A DNA stretch of 32,448 bases. Origin: an uncultured Prevotella sp. Its GTDB lineage: Bacteria; Bacteroidota; Bacteroidia; Bacteroidales; Bacteroidaceae. The translations under genes were made by a program, and so were the position numbers. The notes below the pieces were generated by a model. It ran no database searches, was not told the DNA's origin, and saw nothing but the letters and a program-made list of their open reading frames with translations. The stretch lies in contig CABSIA010000016.1 in NCBI GenBank assembly GCA_902477645.1, forward strand, positions 1-32,448, read 5' to 3'. Positions 22,964 through 30,298 of the stretch are shown piece after piece. Positions within the stretch are counted from its first letter, which is position 1, and each line of letters opens with the position of its first letter.

Positions 22964-23914
22964 CTACAGCCTTAGCCCATTAACAAAATCACGTGCAGCC
23001 ATCCTCTTCTTTCCTGACTGCTGCAACATCAACATCTCAAGCAACCCGTCTTGAGTATTCACATACAAATGTCCTTTCTCGACAAACAGCTCACCTGCCT
23101 CTCCAACTTTTGACTTACCAGTCTTAAGAGTTTTGAAAACTTTCAGTGTCATAGACTTTCCGTCAAGAGTCACATTCCCCCAAGCTCCGGGATAAGGCGA
23201 GAGTCCACGAACGAAGTCATACACTTTCTTTGCAGGCATGTTCCAATTAATCTGGCATGTCTCCTTAAAAATCTTTGGCGCAACGGGCAGCTTCTCATCA
23301 GCGATAAACTTTGCCTGCTCCTTTGACTCAACTTTACCGTCGCCAGCCAAAACCTTATCTACGGTATCAACAGCCAACGATGCGCCGAGCCTCATAAGAC
23401 CGTTGTAGACATATTCCACATCTGCATCGTCAGGAATAGGGAACGGCTTTCTGTCTATGATACGCCCGGTATCGATGTCGTGGTCAAGGAAAAATGTCGT
23501 CACACCAGTCTCTGTCTCACCATTTATCACCGCCCAGTTAATCGGTGCGGCCCCACGATATTTTGGAAGCAATGCCGCATGCACGTTGAAAGTGCCAAAC
23601 CTTGGCATAGCCCAAACAACCTCTGGCAACATTCTGAAAGCAACAACAACCTGCAGGTCTGCCCTGTACGACGCAAGCTCCTCAACAAAAGCAGGGTCCT
23701 TCATCTTTACCGGCTGCAACACTGGCAGCCCATGCTCAAGCGCATATTTCTTCACTTCCGACGGCTGCAGCGTGTCCTGATGTCTGCCCACAGGCTTGTC
23801 GGGCTGAGTTACTACAGCCACAACATTATATCCCTCTTCAACGAGTTTACTCAGCGTACCCACAGCAAATTCTGGGGTACCCATAAACACTATTCTTAAA
23901 TCTTTCTTTTCCAT
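22964..23914 (-). CDS. fmt: Methionyl-tRNA formyltransferase (Fmt)
   Basis: Fmt formylates initiator Met-tRNA. The 316-residue protein has the N-terminal formyltransferase domain with RIVFMGTPEFAV, the LLPKYRGAAPINWAVINGE folate-site block and the conserved Asp in DHDIDTG, followed by a C-terminal beta-barrel domain that binds tRNA (FVRGLSPYPGAWG onward). Length is normal. A TAATTTTG box lies 8 bp upstream of the ATG, so the leader would be very short. It diverges from tsaC, another tRNA-modification gene. Confidence 0.97.
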   Translation of the reverse strand: MEKKDLRIVFMGTPEFAVGTLSKLVEEGYNVVAVVTQPDKPVGRHQDTLQPSEVKKYALEHGLPVLQPVKMKDPAFVEELASYRADLQVVVAFRMLPEVVWAMPRFGTFNVHAALLPKYRGAAPINWAVINGETETGVTTFFLDHDIDTGRIIDRKPFPIPDDADVEYVYNGLMRLGASLAVDTVDKVLAGDGKVESKEQAKFIADEKLPVAPKIFKETCQINWNMPAKKVYDFVRGLSPYPGAWGNVTLDGKSMTLKVFKTLKTGKSKVGEAGELFVEKGHLYVNTQDGLLEMLMLQQSGKKRMAARDFVNGLRL

Positions 23915-23921
23915 ATATGCG

Positions 23922-23929
23922 CAAAATTA
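23922..23929 (-). promoter_or_regulatory. Candidate -7 box for fmt
   Basis: The minus strand reads TAATTTTG. The box ends only 8 bp before the fmt ATG at 23914, which predicts a near-leaderless mRNA if it is used. Confidence 0.4.
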
Positions 23930-24054
23930 CTACAAATAGCTGATACTGCAAAACGAATTAACGGAAAAGGGCAAAAATCCTTTCTTTTGTATTATCTTTC
24001 TACAAAAAAGGATATTTTTTATTCTGCCCATATTAATATCTCATGTTTTTTGTG

Positions 24055-24062
24055 TACATTTG
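24055..24062 (+). promoter_or_regulatory. Candidate -7 box for tsaC
   Basis: TACATTTG matches TAnnTTTG and lies 29 bp upstream of the GTG start at 24092. Confidence 0.5.
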
Positions 24063-24091
24063 CACAAAATATCAAATAATATAAAAAGATT

Positions 24092-24661
24092 GTGAAAACA
24101 GAGGAAGACATTAGAAACGCCGTAGAGACTATGCGTAAGGGCGGAGTGATACTCTATCCTACCGATACGGTATGGGGTATAGGATGTGACGCAACAAATC
24201 CAGAGGCTGTTGCCAAAGTATACAAGATAAAGCACCGCGACGACTCCAAGGCACTGATATGCCTTGTTGACTCAGATGCGAGGCTGCAACGCTATGTACG
24301 CAATGTGCCAAATGTGGCATGGGACATCTTTGAGCTTGCCACGAGACCAACAACCATAATTCTTGATGATGCGGTAAATCTTGCACCCAACCTGATAGCC
24401 GAAGACGGCACCATTGCAATGCGCCTAACCAAAGAGAATTTTTCGAAAGAGCTCTGCTACAGATTTCAGAAAGCCATTGTGAGCACAAGCGCAAACATAA
24501 GCGGAGAGCCTGCCGCGCAGAACTTCCGCGACATAAGCGAGGAAATCCTGAATGCCGTAGACTACGTATGCCATGCGCGCCGGCAGGAGCATAAGCCACA
24601 CACACCGTCGAGCATCATAAAGCTCAACCGCGACGGTGAGGTCTCTATTATCAGAAAATAG
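24092..24661 (+). CDS. tsaC: L-threonylcarbamoyladenylate synthase (TsaC/Sua5/YrdC family)
   Basis: This enzyme makes threonylcarbamoyl-AMP for the t6A modification of ANN-decoding tRNAs. The 189-residue single YrdC domain has GGVILYPTDTVWGIGCDATN, the KHRDDSKALICLV block with KxR-type residues, RPTTIIL, TIAMRL and the STSANISGEPA motif near the end. It lacks the extra C-terminal Sua5 domain, so it is the short TsaC form. The start is GTG at 24092; no ATG lies nearby in frame. It ends in TAG, which is evidence that TAG is a genuine stop here. The ClC gene follows after 50 bp. Confidence 0.93.
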   Translation: MKTEEDIRNAVETMRKGGVILYPTDTVWGIGCDATNPEAVAKVYKIKHRDDSKALICLVDSDARLQRYVRNVPNVAWDIFELATRPTTIILDDAVNLAPNLIAEDGTIAMRLTKENFSKELCYRFQKAIVSTSANISGEPAAQNFRDISEEILNAVDYVCHARRQEHKPHTPSSIIKLNRDGEVSIIRK

Positions 24662-24711
24662 ACTACATAGACTAAGCGCAGAAACAATAACCAAATAAAA
24701 ACAAGAAAACA

Positions 24712-26484
24712 TTGTTTGCAAAGATTTTAGCATGGAAAGACAGTCACTTGACAGACCGTCAGGTACTGCTTATCCTTGCATTCATGATAGGCATTCTTGC
24801 CTCCATAGCAGCTTTCATACTGCATTCGCTGATACACCAGATACAGGCTATATTGACCCACGGTTTCGATGTGTCGACATTCAACTGGCTATATCTGGTG
24901 TTTCCTGTTATCGGTATATACCTCACATCATTGTTCGTGCGCCACGTGGTACGCGACAACATATCGCACGGTATAACCCGAATACTTTATGCCATATCTA
25001 CAAAACGCTCGCACCTTAAGTCACACAACTGCTGGTCTTCAGTTATAGCATCCGCAATAACCATCGGTTTCGGCGGCTCGGTAGGAGCCGAGGCGCCAAT
25101 AGTGCTGACAGGCTCCGCCATTGGCTCCAATCTCGGACAGTTGTTCAAGATAGACAGCAAGACGCTTATGCTGCTTGTGGGCTGCGGCGCGGCGGCCGCC
25201 ATATCCGGAATTTTCAAGGCTCCGATAGCTGGACTTGTATTCACGCTTGAGGTTCTGATGGTAGATCTCACCATGGCATCGCTGCTTCCAATATTGGTGT
25301 CGAGCATCACGGCAAATGTGTTCACATGGGTTCTTATGGGCAGCAACTCCCTGTTCTCATTCAAGCTCGACAGCGCATGGGAAGTCGACCGCTTGCCGGC
25401 ATGCGTGCTTCTCGGAATATTCTGTGCCCTCATAAGCCTTTACTTCATCCGTACCATGACCTTCTGTGAGGGAATATTCGCAAAAATGAAGAAACACACT
25501 TACGGCAAGCTTGCCGTGGGCGGCATTATGCTCAGCTCGCTGATTTTCCTTTTCCCGGCACTCTACGGCGAGGGATATGCAGCCATCAACATACTGCTGA
25601 ACGGGCGCTCCGAGGCCGACTGGAACGAACTTCTCAACAACTCCCTATTCTACGGCCACGGCAATCTGCTCGTTCTCTATATTGCCCTCGTACTATTCAC
25701 AAAGGTGTTTGCCACATCGTGTACCAACGGTGCTGGCGGCTGCGGCGGCACATTCGCCCCGTCACTATTCATTGGCGGTTTCGGCGGTTTCCTGTTTTCC
25801 CGTCTGTGGAACATGTACGAGATAGGTGTTTATGTACCAGAGAAGAATTTTACCCTATTGGGAATGGCTGGTGTGATGGCAGGCGTGATGCACGCCCCGC
25901 TTACGGGTATATTCCTCATTGCTGAGATAACCGGTGGCTACGACATGTTTGTTCCGCTGATCATAGTGTCTGTTGTATCGGTAATGGCAATCAGCATCTT
26001 CGAGCCTCACAGCATATATGCCATGCGACTTGCCCGTCAGGGAAAACTCATAACGCACCACACCGACCGTGCCGTGCTTACACTTATGAATATGGACAGC
26101 ATCATCGAGAAAGAATATCTTAGTGTTGCTCCCGACATGCAGCTCGGCAAACTCATCAACGTATTGAGCAAGAGCCAGACGGAATTTATCCCCGTTGTCG
26201 ACAACTGCGGGCGTCTGCTTGGCGAGGTCGACATTACAAAAATCAGGCACATAGTTTTCCGTACAGAGCTTTACTGCAAATTTCTCGTCAGCCAGCTTAT
26301 GGTGTCTGTACCAGCCGTGCTCTATACCAACGAGCCTATGGAAGAGGTAATGAAGAAGTTTGAGAGCTGCAATGCCGAGTACCTGCCTGTGGTCGACATC
26401 AACAACCGTCTTACAGGCTTTATCTCACGCACACGTATGTATGCCATGTACAGAAAGATGGTTGCCGACATGTCAGATGATTAG
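24712..26484 (+). CDS. ClC-family chloride channel or transporter with C-terminal CBS domains
   Basis: The 590-residue protein has the ClC membrane domain with about ten or more hydrophobic helices. Motif GFGGSVGAEAPIVLTGSAIG (about 119-138) stands where most ClC proteins have G-x-E-G-P; the gating Glu is kept, and the Ala form is, as I recall, normal in Bacteroidetes members. Further signatures are FKAPIAGLVFTLEVLMVD, which keeps the proton-pathway Glu position, and NGAGGCGGTFAPSLFIGG. Two CBS domains follow (about 455-510 and 525-585). The start is TTG at 24712, since the first Met lies inside helix 1. It ends in TAG. Anion selectivity and channel versus antiporter type are not decided. Confidence 0.92.
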   Translation: MFAKILAWKDSHLTDRQVLLILAFMIGILASIAAFILHSLIHQIQAILTHGFDVSTFNWLYLVFPVIGIYLTSLFVRHVVRDNISHGITRILYAISTKRSHLKSHNCWSSVIASAITIGFGGSVGAEAPIVLTGSAIGSNLGQLFKIDSKTLMLLVGCGAAAAISGIFKAPIAGLVFTLEVLMVDLTMASLLPILVSSITANVFTWVLMGSNSLFSFKLDSAWEVDRLPACVLLGIFCALISLYFIRTMTFCEGIFAKMKKHTYGKLAVGGIMLSSLIFLFPALYGEGYAAINILLNGRSEADWNELLNNSLFYGHGNLLVLYIALVLFTKVFATSCTNGAGGCGGTFAPSLFIGGFGGFLFSRLWNMYEIGVYVPEKNFTLLGMAGVMAGVMHAPLTGIFLIAEITGGYDMFVPLIIVSVVSVMAISIFEPHSIYAMRLARQGKLITHHTDRAVLTLMNMDSIIEKEYLSVAPDMQLGKLINVLSKSQTEFIPVVDNCGRLLGEVDITKIRHIVFRTELYCKFLVSQLMVSVPAVLYTNEPMEEVMKKFESCNAEYLPVVDINNRLTGFISRTRMYAMYRKMVADMSDD

Positions 26485-26510
26485 GAAAAAACTTGATTTT
26501 CACCAACAAG

Positions 26511-26541
26511 AGACACGATTTTCATTAATGATATCGTGTCT
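26511..26541. terminator. Terminator hairpin after the ClC gene
   Basis: AGACACGAT at 26511-26519 and ATCGTGTCT at 26533-26541 form a 9-bp stem with a 13-base loop, followed by an AT-rich stretch, 27 bp after the ClC stop codon. Confidence 0.65.
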
Positions 26542-26618
26542 TATTATAAATAAGACTCGTCCGAAATTTGGAGTGATGCCGGCTATATAGAAATATATCA
26601 ACTGAGAGATACAACCCA

Positions 26619-26650
26619 TTTTACCGTTCAGCCAAGGCTGAACGGTAAAA
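26619..26650. repeat. Perfect palindrome, first copy
   Basis: The arms TTTTACCGTTCAGCC and GGCTGAACGGTAAAA (15 bp each) flank a central AA. The inner 24 bases recur exactly at 26689-26712. Confidence 0.85.
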
Positions 26651-26688
26651 TATATGGGCTTCAAGCGCAAAGTCAACAGGCTTCATCA

Positions 26689-26712
26689 ACCGTTCAGCCA
26701 AGGCTGAACGGT
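26689..26712. repeat. Perfect palindrome, second copy
   Basis: ACCGTTCAGCC, AA, GGCTGAACGGT: identical to the core of the copy 70 bp upstream, and likewise followed by AAAA. The left flank differs. Confidence 0.85.
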
Positions 26713-26863
26713 AAAAGGCATCGCCGTTAAGCTATGGGGGTGGCAGGCTCTGATGTTATAGAGCCTGTATAGCAGAAACTGATATGCCGGCGCAAGATTA
26801 AGCATCACTCCAAATCCCAGAAGATCCAAAAATTTTGCTTTTCCAAGAGAAATATCCGTTTTA

Positions 26864-27844
26864 TCAAATATCCCATCCTACAGCCGACGCTCCAAGAACA
26901 GCTGCGCTGCTGCCATCGAGTCCACTGAATAGGAACTTAGCCTTGCCCTTGAAAATATTCAGGACATGCTCGTCGTAGCTGCGCATAATCGGGTTCATAA
27001 TCAAATCGCCGGCCTTAGCCATACCACCGAAGAAAATAAATGCCTCCGGACTACTGAACGCTGCGAAGTCGGCACAAGCCTCGCCAAGCATCTCGCCTGT
27101 AAAGTCGTAAACCTTCTTTGCCAGCTCGTCGCCCTTTGACGCAGCAATTGACACGTCAAGAGACGTGATATCCTCTGGGTTCATATCGCGAAGCAAGCTC
27201 GGCTCACTTGTTGTTGCGAGGAACTCTCTTGCTGTACGGGCAACACCTGTTGCAGAGCAATAAGCCTCGAGACAACCAGAGCGGCCGCAACCACATGAGC
27301 GTCCGTTCTCACGACGCATTATAACATGGCCAAGCTCACCGGCGAAACCGTCACTTCCATATACAAGCTGGCCATTTATGACGATACCAGAGCCAACGCC
27401 TGTACCGAGGGTAAGCATAATGAAATTTTTCATGCCACGCGCCACACCGTATGTCATCTCGCCGATAGCAGCAGCGTTGGCATCATTGGTAAGAGCCACA
27501 GGAACACCAAGCCTGTCAGAGAAAAGCTTTGCCAATGGCACCTTGCCGTTGTGTGCCCACTTGATATTTGGAGCAAACTCTATGGTTCCGCTATAGTAGT
27601 TGCCGTTAGGCGCGCCGATACCCATAGCCTTAATTTTCTCTATGCCACCCACCTGGTCGAGAACAATTTGCAAAGCCTCAACAGCCGCATCCGCATAGTC
27701 CTCTGGTGTTTCATATCCCTGTGTCTTGATAGCTGTAGTAGCCTTAATCTCTCCACGGCTGTCAACGATGCCGAAAACCGAATTTGTTCCTCCAAGATCC
27801 AAGCCGATTACGTACGGCTTCATAACTGCTGATTGTGTTTCCAT
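26864..27844 (-). CDS. ROK-family glucokinase-like kinase
   Basis: The 326-residue protein has the ROK fold: phosphate-1 loop GLDLGGTNSVFGIVD, the catalytic Asp in NDANAAAIGE, GTGVGSGIVINGQLV, the GHVIM His, and the zinc-binding ROK signature CGCGRSGCLEAYCS. Bacteroidetes members of this group are mostly glucokinases, which phosphorylate glucose with ATP, but fructose or N-acetyl sugars are possible. The start at 27844 or the Met seven codons later are both possible. It is transcribed alone, with a TACCTTTG box about 70 bp upstream, and ends 49 bp from the MITE-like element. Confidence 0.93.
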   Translation of the reverse strand: METQSAVMKPYVIGLDLGGTNSVFGIVDSRGEIKATTAIKTQGYETPEDYADAAVEALQIVLDQVGGIEKIKAMGIGAPNGNYYSGTIEFAPNIKWAHNGKVPLAKLFSDRLGVPVALTNDANAAAIGEMTYGVARGMKNFIMLTLGTGVGSGIVINGQLVYGSDGFAGELGHVIMRRENGRSCGCGRSGCLEAYCSATGVARTAREFLATTSEPSLLRDMNPEDITSLDVSIAASKGDELAKKVYDFTGEMLGEACADFAAFSSPEAFIFFGGMAKAGDLIMNPIMRSYDEHVLNIFKGKAKFLFSGLDGSSAAVLGASAVGWDI

Positions 27845-27913
27845 ATTGAAATAATGTTGTTAAATATAAGTTTAGATTCTAATTTGGTAAAGAAGCCTTT
27901 TAGGGACTATATG

Positions 27914-27921
27914 CAAAGGTA
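27914..27921 (-). promoter_or_regulatory. Candidate -7 box for the ROK kinase gene
   Basis: The minus strand reads TACCTTTG, the same octamer as at nuoA, about 70 bp before the ATG at 27844. Confidence 0.5.
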
Positions 27922-28016
27922 TACAAAAATAGAACAGGAAGCAAAATAAAAAACAAAAAAAATTACGCGAGACTGCATTTTTCTTATTAAACGCACAATG
28001 TTTCAATATTTATTAG

Positions 28017-28024
28017 TAAATTTG
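28017..28024 (+). promoter_or_regulatory. Candidate -7 box for the lysE-DUF4924-rmlD-prfC run
   Basis: TAAATTTG ends 8 bp before the first ATG (28033) of the LysE-like gene. If it is used, that start is nearly leaderless, which makes the second in-frame ATG at 28069 a reasonable alternative. Confidence 0.45.
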
Positions 28025-28032
28025 CAGCCACT

Positions 28033-28698
28033 ATGCCATTTCTATTTCAAATAGATATTCTCAGCGTGATGGTAAAGGGTATTCTGATAGGAATACTTGC
28101 ATCAGCGCCTATGGGACCTGTGGGAGTGCTCTGTGTTCAGCGCACCCTCAAAAAGGGGCGTTGGTATGGTTTTGTAACAGGCGTGGGCGCTGCCGTCAGC
28201 GACATAATCTACGCTCTGATAACAGGGTACGGCATGAGCTTCGTCATGGATCTTATCACAAACCCCACAAACAAATTCTGGCTTCAGATTGTGGGAAGCC
28301 TTGTGTTGCTGATATTCGGAATTTATAGTTTCCGCAACAATCCAACCAAAAACATGCACCAAAGCAGCAACAACAAAGGCTCGTTTTGGCACAACGGGCT
28401 GACGGCATTTCTTGTTACGTTCTCCAACCCTCTCATCATATTTATCTTCATGGCTACGTTCGCACAGTTCACGTTTGTCATACCCGACCATCATTTTGAG
28501 ATGTCTCTCGGATATGCAAGCATTGTGGGAGGCGCACTGCTGTGGTGGTATGGGCTGACTTGGCTCATAGACAAAGTCCGTGAGAAGTTCGACGACAACG
28601 GAATACTGCTGATAAACAAGATTATCGGCAGTCTCGTTATTTTCTTCTCCATGGTGATGCTCATTGGCACCACGTTCAACCTGTACACATTCTATTAG
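28033..28698 (+). CDS. LysE-family membrane exporter
   Basis: The 221-residue protein has five or six hydrophobic helices and the LysE/RhtB N-terminal signature ILIGILASAPMGPVGVLCVQRTL, followed by GFVTGVGAAVSDIIYALITGYG and FLVTFSNPLIIFIFMATFA. LysE-type proteins export amino acids or related small molecules from the cytoplasm; the substrate here cannot be told. The Met at 28069 (MVKGILIG) would still keep the whole first helix. It ends in TAG and is followed by the DUF4924 gene after 56 bp. Confidence 0.85.
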   Translation: MPFLFQIDILSVMVKGILIGILASAPMGPVGVLCVQRTLKKGRWYGFVTGVGAAVSDIIYALITGYGMSFVMDLITNPTNKFWLQIVGSLVLLIFGIYSFRNNPTKNMHQSSNNKGSFWHNGLTAFLVTFSNPLIIFIFMATFAQFTFVIPDHHFEMSLGYASIVGGALLWWYGLTWLIDKVREKFDDNGILLINKIIGSLVIFFSMVMLIGTTFNLYTFY

Positions 28699-28754
28699 GA
28701 CTACAAGAGCCTGTTATTTCTCATATATAAACAAAAACTCATAATCTTTCTCAA

Positions 28755-29303
28755 ATGTTCATAGCACAAGAATTAAGGAAGACTTCTATCGCCGAATACC
28801 TGCTCTACATGTGGCAGGTAGAGGACATTATCAGAGCATACGGATGCTCGCTGACAAAAATCAGGAAGGAGTACCTTTGCAATTTCCAGCTCAATGAGGA
28901 GCAGATGGAAGAGGAAACCGACTGGTGGGGAAATCTTGTAACAATGATTAACCAGGAGGGATGCCGCGAAAAGGGACATCTGCAGATAAACAAGATTTTG
29001 CTTCAGGACCTCGGTGAGCTGCACGCACAATTGCTGCAGTCGCCGAAATTTCCATTCTATTCGGCTGAATACTATAAAGTTTTGCCATACATAGTTGAGC
29101 TTCGCAACCGTGGCGACAAGGACATCAGCGAGATAGAGACCTGCATGAATGCCCTTTACGGCGTTATGATGCTCAGGCTCCAGCAAAAAGAGATAAGCCC
29201 AGACACACAACATGCCATAAATGAGATTACAACGTTCATAGGCATGCTCTCCGACTATTACAAGAAGGACAAGACCGAGGGACTGCAATTTGACGAGGAA
29301 TAA
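28755..29303 (+). CDS. DUF4924-family protein, function unknown
   Basis: The 182-residue soluble protein begins FIAQELRKTSIAEYLLYMWQVEDIIRA, which I recognise as the start of the Bacteroidetes DUF4924 family. It is helical and acidic, with no signal peptide or catalytic motif. It lies between lysE and rmlD on the same strand (24 bp before rmlD), an order I recall from other Bacteroidales. No role is proposed. Confidence 0.8.
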   Translation: MFIAQELRKTSIAEYLLYMWQVEDIIRAYGCSLTKIRKEYLCNFQLNEEQMEEETDWWGNLVTMINQEGCREKGHLQINKILLQDLGELHAQLLQSPKFPFYSAEYYKVLPYIVELRNRGDKDISEIETCMNALYGVMMLRLQQKEISPDTQHAINEITTFIGMLSDYYKKDKTEGLQFDEE

Positions 29304-29327
29304 AAATAAAAACACAGATAAAATATT

Positions 29328-30191
29328 ATGAACATACTTATAACGGGCTGCAACGGACAATTGGGAAACGAAATGCAGCTTTTGGAAAAAGAAAACCCGC
29401 AGCACACGTTCTTCAATACAGACGTGGCCGAACTCGACATCACAAACAAGGAGGCTGTTGAGAAATTCGTCAACAGCAACAACATCGACGGTATCGTAAA
29501 CTGTGCGGCATTCACCGCCGTAGACAAGGCTGAGAGCAACGGGGACTTCTGCCGCCTGCTCAATGCCACTGCTCCCTCATACCTTGCCGCAGCCGTGGCA
29601 AAGCGCGACGGATGGCTAATTCAGGTGTCAACCGATTACGTGTTCGACGGCACCGCGCACACACCATACACCGAAGACGAGCCAACATGCCCCAACAGCG
29701 TTTATGGCACAACAAAACTTGAGGGCGAGCAGCTGTCACAGAGCCTATGCCCAAAAACAATGATTATCCGCACGGCATGGCTCTATTCTACGTTTGGCAA
29801 CAATTTCGTAAAGACAATGATCCGTCTTGGAAAAGAGAAACCGCAACTTGGCGTAATCTTCGACCAGATAGGCACACCGACATACGCAGGCGATCTGGCA
29901 AACGCAATAATGGCAGCCATTAATAAAGGCATTGTGCCTGGAATTTATCACTTCTCAAATGAGGGCGTGATAAGCTGGTACGATTTTACAAAAGCTATTC
30001 ACCGCATTGCAGGCATCACAACATGCAATGTCGCACCGCTTCACACCGCCGAATACCCTACCCCTGCAAACCGTCCGCACTACAGCGTGCTCGACAAGAC
30101 AAAAATCAAGAACACCTACGGCATTGAGATTCCATATTGGGAAGAGTCGCTTGCCAAGTGCATCAAAAAACTGATGAATTACGAATTTTGA
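29328..30191 (+). CDS. rmlD: dTDP-4-dehydrorhamnose reductase (RmlD)
   Basis: RmlD performs the last step to dTDP-L-rhamnose. The 287-residue protein has the NAD(P) loop ITGCNGQLGNEMQ at the N terminus, VNCAAFTAVDKAES, the STDYVFDGT block with the catalytic Thr, and the Tyr-Lys pair in SVYGTTKLEGE, followed by RTAWLYS. Length is normal. It completes the pathway opened by rmlA at 18882, although the two are in separate operons. The name rfbD is also used. Confidence 0.95.
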   Translation: MNILITGCNGQLGNEMQLLEKENPQHTFFNTDVAELDITNKEAVEKFVNSNNIDGIVNCAAFTAVDKAESNGDFCRLLNATAPSYLAAAVAKRDGWLIQVSTDYVFDGTAHTPYTEDEPTCPNSVYGTTKLEGEQLSQSLCPKTMIIRTAWLYSTFGNNFVKTMIRLGKEKPQLGVIFDQIGTPTYAGDLANAIMAAINKGIVPGIYHFSNEGVISWYDFTKAIHRIAGITTCNVAPLHTAEYPTPANRPHYSVLDKTKIKNTYGIEIPYWEESLAKCIKKLMNYEF

Positions 30192-30298
30192 ATTTCGAAT
30201 TGTCGCCAAAGCCGATTTTAATTATTAATTATTATTCGCAGCGAAGCGGGAACAATTCAAAATTCATAACCCGTAACTCCAAATTATATACATAATAT
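30192..30298. other. AT-rich spacer with an imperfect inverted repeat before prfC
   Basis: The 107-bp gap holds AATTTTGAATT-like sequence just after rmlD and ACAATTCAAAATTCAT near 30250, which are imperfect inverted repeats, separated by a TTAATTATTAATTATTATT tract. It may be a weak terminator or a spacer repeat. No TAnnTTTG box was found, so prfC may depend on read-through. Confidence 0.4.

Larger units (their letters stand above)
26566..26815. mobile_element. 250-bp MITE-like element or large structured RNA with 14-bp terminal inverted repeats
   Basis: ATTTGGAGTGATGC at 26566-26579 and GCATCACTCCAAAT at 26802-26815 are exact inverted repeats at the two ends. GCCGGC occurs just inside each end. 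The interior holds two copies of a palindrome (26619-26650, 26689-26712) and a third hairpin (CAGGCTCT / AGAGCCTG, 26744-26767). No reading frame is convincing, and I see no clear target-site duplication. It fills the gap between the ClC terminator and the glucokinase gene. Non-autonomous transposon or structured transcript are both possible. Confidence 0.5.

Noticed and set aside
25060..25130. Unusual ClC selectivity motif (GAEAP) as a sign of a new channel type
   Set aside because: As I recall this variant is common in Bacteroidetes ClC proteins, and the gating Glu is kept.
26619..26712. CRISPR array
   Set aside because: There are only two repeats, each a full palindrome, with one spacer, and no cas genes are present.
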